Shown one piece after another: positions 42,149 to 43,526 of a DNA stretch of 43,526 nucleotides (position 1 is the stretch's first letter; the number at the start of each line of letters is the position of its first letter). Origin of the DNA: Flexilinea sp. (GTDB taxonomy: Bacteria; Chloroflexota; Anaerolineae; Anaerolineales; Anaerolineaceae); contig JAPKMT010000027.1 of assembly GCA_026645735.1 (NCBI GenBank), positions 1 through 43,526 on the forward strand, given 5' to 3'. The position numbers and the translations under genes are program-made. The notes beneath the pieces are model-generated. The model searched no databases and was not told where the DNA came from. It saw only the letters and a program-made list of their open reading frames with translations.

Positions 42149-42628
42149 TTATCCAACATCGTTGAAATCATTCAACCGGAATATGCGGCTTTGGCCTTGC
42201 GAATCAAGTATTTGTAATGACTCAATTTCTTGCGATGTTTGCAACACAACTACGAGTATAGATTTCATACCATCTTTGTAACTATCCCATTGATTGTTGA
42301 TAAATCTGAAAAAGTTCTGCCGTTCTGTTCTGCGCCAGGTATCCAGCAGAAAGTCAACACGATCAATCACAAGGATTGATTGGCCTTCACTCTGATCTAT
42401 TAACAGTCCTCTTAATTTTTCCGGACTAAAACTGTCGATATTCTCACTTAGATTTGGAGACTGGATAAAAAATTCCAATAAATCCAAATATTTGCCATCA
42501 GTTTGTTTACAAACCTTTTGACAAAAATGGGTCATAGATGGGCTTTTTTCTGGAACTGCATGGATAATTAAAGCCCGATATCGTTCTTGTTCCAAATGAC
42601 TTATGGCGGCAAATACACTAATTGGCAT
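42149..42628 (-). CDS. small BrxF-like P-loop-fold protein lacking Walker A
   Basis: A 159-residue protein from ATG 42628 (GAGG six bases upstream; ATG 42640 would add four residues but lacks a site). It has a RecA-like pattern: a first strand RALIIHAVPEKSPSMTHF where the P-loop should be, but no G-K-S/T; then a clear Walker-B-like strand SILVIDRVDFLLD, and a third strand SILVVVLQTSQEIESL. The final DSQGQSRIFRLNDF resembles the end of BREX-3 BrxF proteins, which are about this size and precede BrxC. The position just before brxC fits. ATP binding is doubtful. It overlaps the DUF4007 gene end by about 11 bases. Confidence 0.6.
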   Translation of the reverse strand: MPISVFAAISHLEQERYRALIIHAVPEKSPSMTHFCQKVCKQTDGKYLDLLEFFIQSPNLSENIDSFSPEKLRGLLIDQSEGQSILVIDRVDFLLDTWRRTERQNFFRFINNQWDSYKDGMKSILVVVLQTSQEIESLQILDSQGQSRIFRLNDFNDVG

Positions 42629-43442
42629 CATTCCCCTCATAAATCCGTTCTAATACAAATTCCTGCGTCAACGAATCAGATAAACGCACTTGATCGAGGT
42701 TGGCCAATTGTTCTAACCGAACTAAACCAGCGTTATGGAGGTCACCTAAGATCGATCGTACCTGGTATTCAGGTAAGTTTAAAACGCTGCCGGGACTGTT
42801 TTCTGCCAGGCATACATTCTCAATATTCACTGCTGTAGATCCCGGTGAATATTTATCTCGATAATAAAGTAAACAAAAAAGGAAAGCCAGATTTGGAATG
42901 TCGATTGGATTGGATTTCTTAAAATTGCCTTTTCCTTCTTCTTCAAGAATTCCCAACCGAGACAATTCACTACGTGAATATGCAGCTAATACAGCTCCAA
43001 TCTCTTTCGGTAATTTTTCGGAAATGGTTCTTTCCGAAAAATGAATGGCAAGATCTGAGAAATACTGGCTGCTTATTTGTTCGACTGAAAAATGATCCTG
43101 AGACGTGAGAACTTTATTAATAACACGATGCCAAACGACCCATTCCGGATTACTAGATACAACGAAGTGAATAATCCAAAGGGTTTCATTTTTATCGAAA
43201 AACGGATCAGATTGGATGACGACTTTCCCGAAAGGGGTAAGGGTAGTAACTCGTGATCGCACTAACCCAAATCCGGTCATCATACTGGTCAAGTTCTCAA
43301 CTTGTTTTTCGGGAATACCTAACGCTGAGACAATCTCCTGCCGTGATATTTTTTTCTTGTCTCCTTGGGTCAGGAGAAATTGAAGAATCCGTGATATATG
43401 GTCAAAACGAGGACGGTAACCATTTGTAAATTGAAGTTTCAT
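42618..43442 (-). CDS. DUF4007 family protein, first gene of the BREX operon
   Basis: A 274-residue protein of the DUF4007 family: a winged-helix start (SRQEIVSALGIPEKQVENLTSMM, then GLVRSRVTTLTPFGKVV), the middle TLWIIHFVVSSNPEWVVWHRVIN and a C-terminal second winged helix (about 200-260, PEYQVRSILGDLHNAGLVRL). DUF4007 proteins occur next to phosphorothioation (Dnd) and some BREX loci and may regulate or bind DNA; their function is not settled. No PAPS-reductase gene is visible upstream: the remaining 84 bases look non-coding. It is the likely first gene of the operon, with a weak ribosome site. Confidence 0.75.
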   Translation of the reverse strand: MKLQFTNGYRPRFDHISRILQFLLTQGDKKKISRQEIVSALGIPEKQVENLTSMMTGFGLVRSRVTTLTPFGKVVIQSDPFFDKNETLWIIHFVVSSNPEWVVWHRVINKVLTSQDHFSVEQISSQYFSDLAIHFSERTISEKLPKEIGAVLAAYSRSELSRLGILEEEGKGNFKKSNPIDIPNLAFLFCLLYYRDKYSPGSTAVNIENVCLAENSPGSVLNLPEYQVRSILGDLHNAGLVRLEQLANLDQVRLSDSLTQEFVLERIYEGNDAN

Positions 43443-43462
43443 AGAGTTTTCTCAAAAATCTA

Positions 43463-43493
43463 AAAATAGTGAATGGAACAAGCTAATTATCAA
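43463..43493 (-). promoter_or_regulatory. weak candidate promoter of the BREX operon
   Basis: On the minus strand TTGATA (43493-43488) and TATTTT (43468-43463) with a 19-base spacer, in AT-rich sequence 20 bases before the ATG. The spacer is longer than ideal. Confidence 0.25.
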
Positions 43494-43526
43494 AAATTGA
43501 CATGATAACTGAAATTTGAACCCCTT

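Larger units (their letters stand above)
25134..43526. mobile_element. defence genomic island integrated in tRNA-Leu (left end)
   Basis: The island starts where tRNA homology ends. It contains an hsdR fragment, an AbiE locus and a BREX-type operon and extends past the right edge. Its integrase and the regenerated full tRNA-Leu are not in the window. The chromosomal 3' tRNA half keeps its native terminator on the left, so the intact tRNA should lie beyond the right end on the minus strand. The first 250 bases (25134-25385) hold nothing recognisable. Confidence 0.55.

Noticed and set aside
43443..43526. A brxP/PAPS-reductase gene upstream of the DUF4007 gene, as in type 4 BREX
   Set aside because: The 84 bases left contain no reading frame end with such similarity; a gene further right cannot be judged.

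Overview
The window looks like a piece of a Chloroflexota genome, probably of the Anaerolineae. This is inferred from the sortase architecture with an LPSTGF motif just before the catalytic domain, several CUT2-type sugar transport genes, and GGGCGAAGCATCC palindromes; no 16S or other marker is present. There are no rRNA genes and no complete tRNA genes.

Left part (1-9,320). A phage-derived cluster on the minus strand contains a portal-like protein cut by the window edge, an M23 endolysin, a terminase large subunit, an XhlA-like holin accessory protein and a small unknown protein. A PadR repressor plus HAAS-domain membrane protein pair on the plus strand interrupts it. The two phage-like transcription units share the same promoter and operator layout (a CTGCCA-N4-TGGTAG dyad touching the -35 box). 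Next come a large subtilisin-sortase fusion behind a perfect sigma-54-type promoter sequence, and a glutathione peroxidase.

Middle part (9,321-25,080). Two convergent catabolic operons face each other. The plus-strand operon encodes a CUT2 ABC transporter (permease, binding protein, ATPase) followed by a DUF4380 protein, a creatininase-family amidohydrolase and a URO-D-family protein. The minus-strand operon encodes a class II aldolase, a binding protein, an ATPase, two permeases and an FGGY kinase, which is a rhamnose/AI-2-like layout. Binding-protein genes in both operons are followed by strong hairpins, which suggests differential expression.

Right part (25,082-43,526). This is a genomic island that begins exactly inside a tRNA-Leu(UAA): only the 3' half and its native terminator remain on the left. 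The island is a defence island. It holds an hsdR remnant, an AbiE locus with intact antitoxin and wrecked toxin, and a tightly packed eight-gene minus-strand operon of BREX type: DUF4007 protein, BrxF-like protein without a P-loop, BrxC/PglY, PglX methyltransferase, PD-(D/E)XK-like protein, PglZ, BrxL and a terminal winged-helix/DUF4268 protein. This gene set does not match any of the six described BREX types as I know them. BrxL carries a C-terminal domain resembling the phospholipase-D-like domain of eukaryotic MITD1, and the terminal protein repeats the N-terminal module of PglX.

Across the first 24 kb there is a dispersed family of about 49-nt near-perfect hairpins. Their arms differ between copies but remain self-complementary within each copy, and they sit inside longer elements with TTCGAA-containing outer arms.
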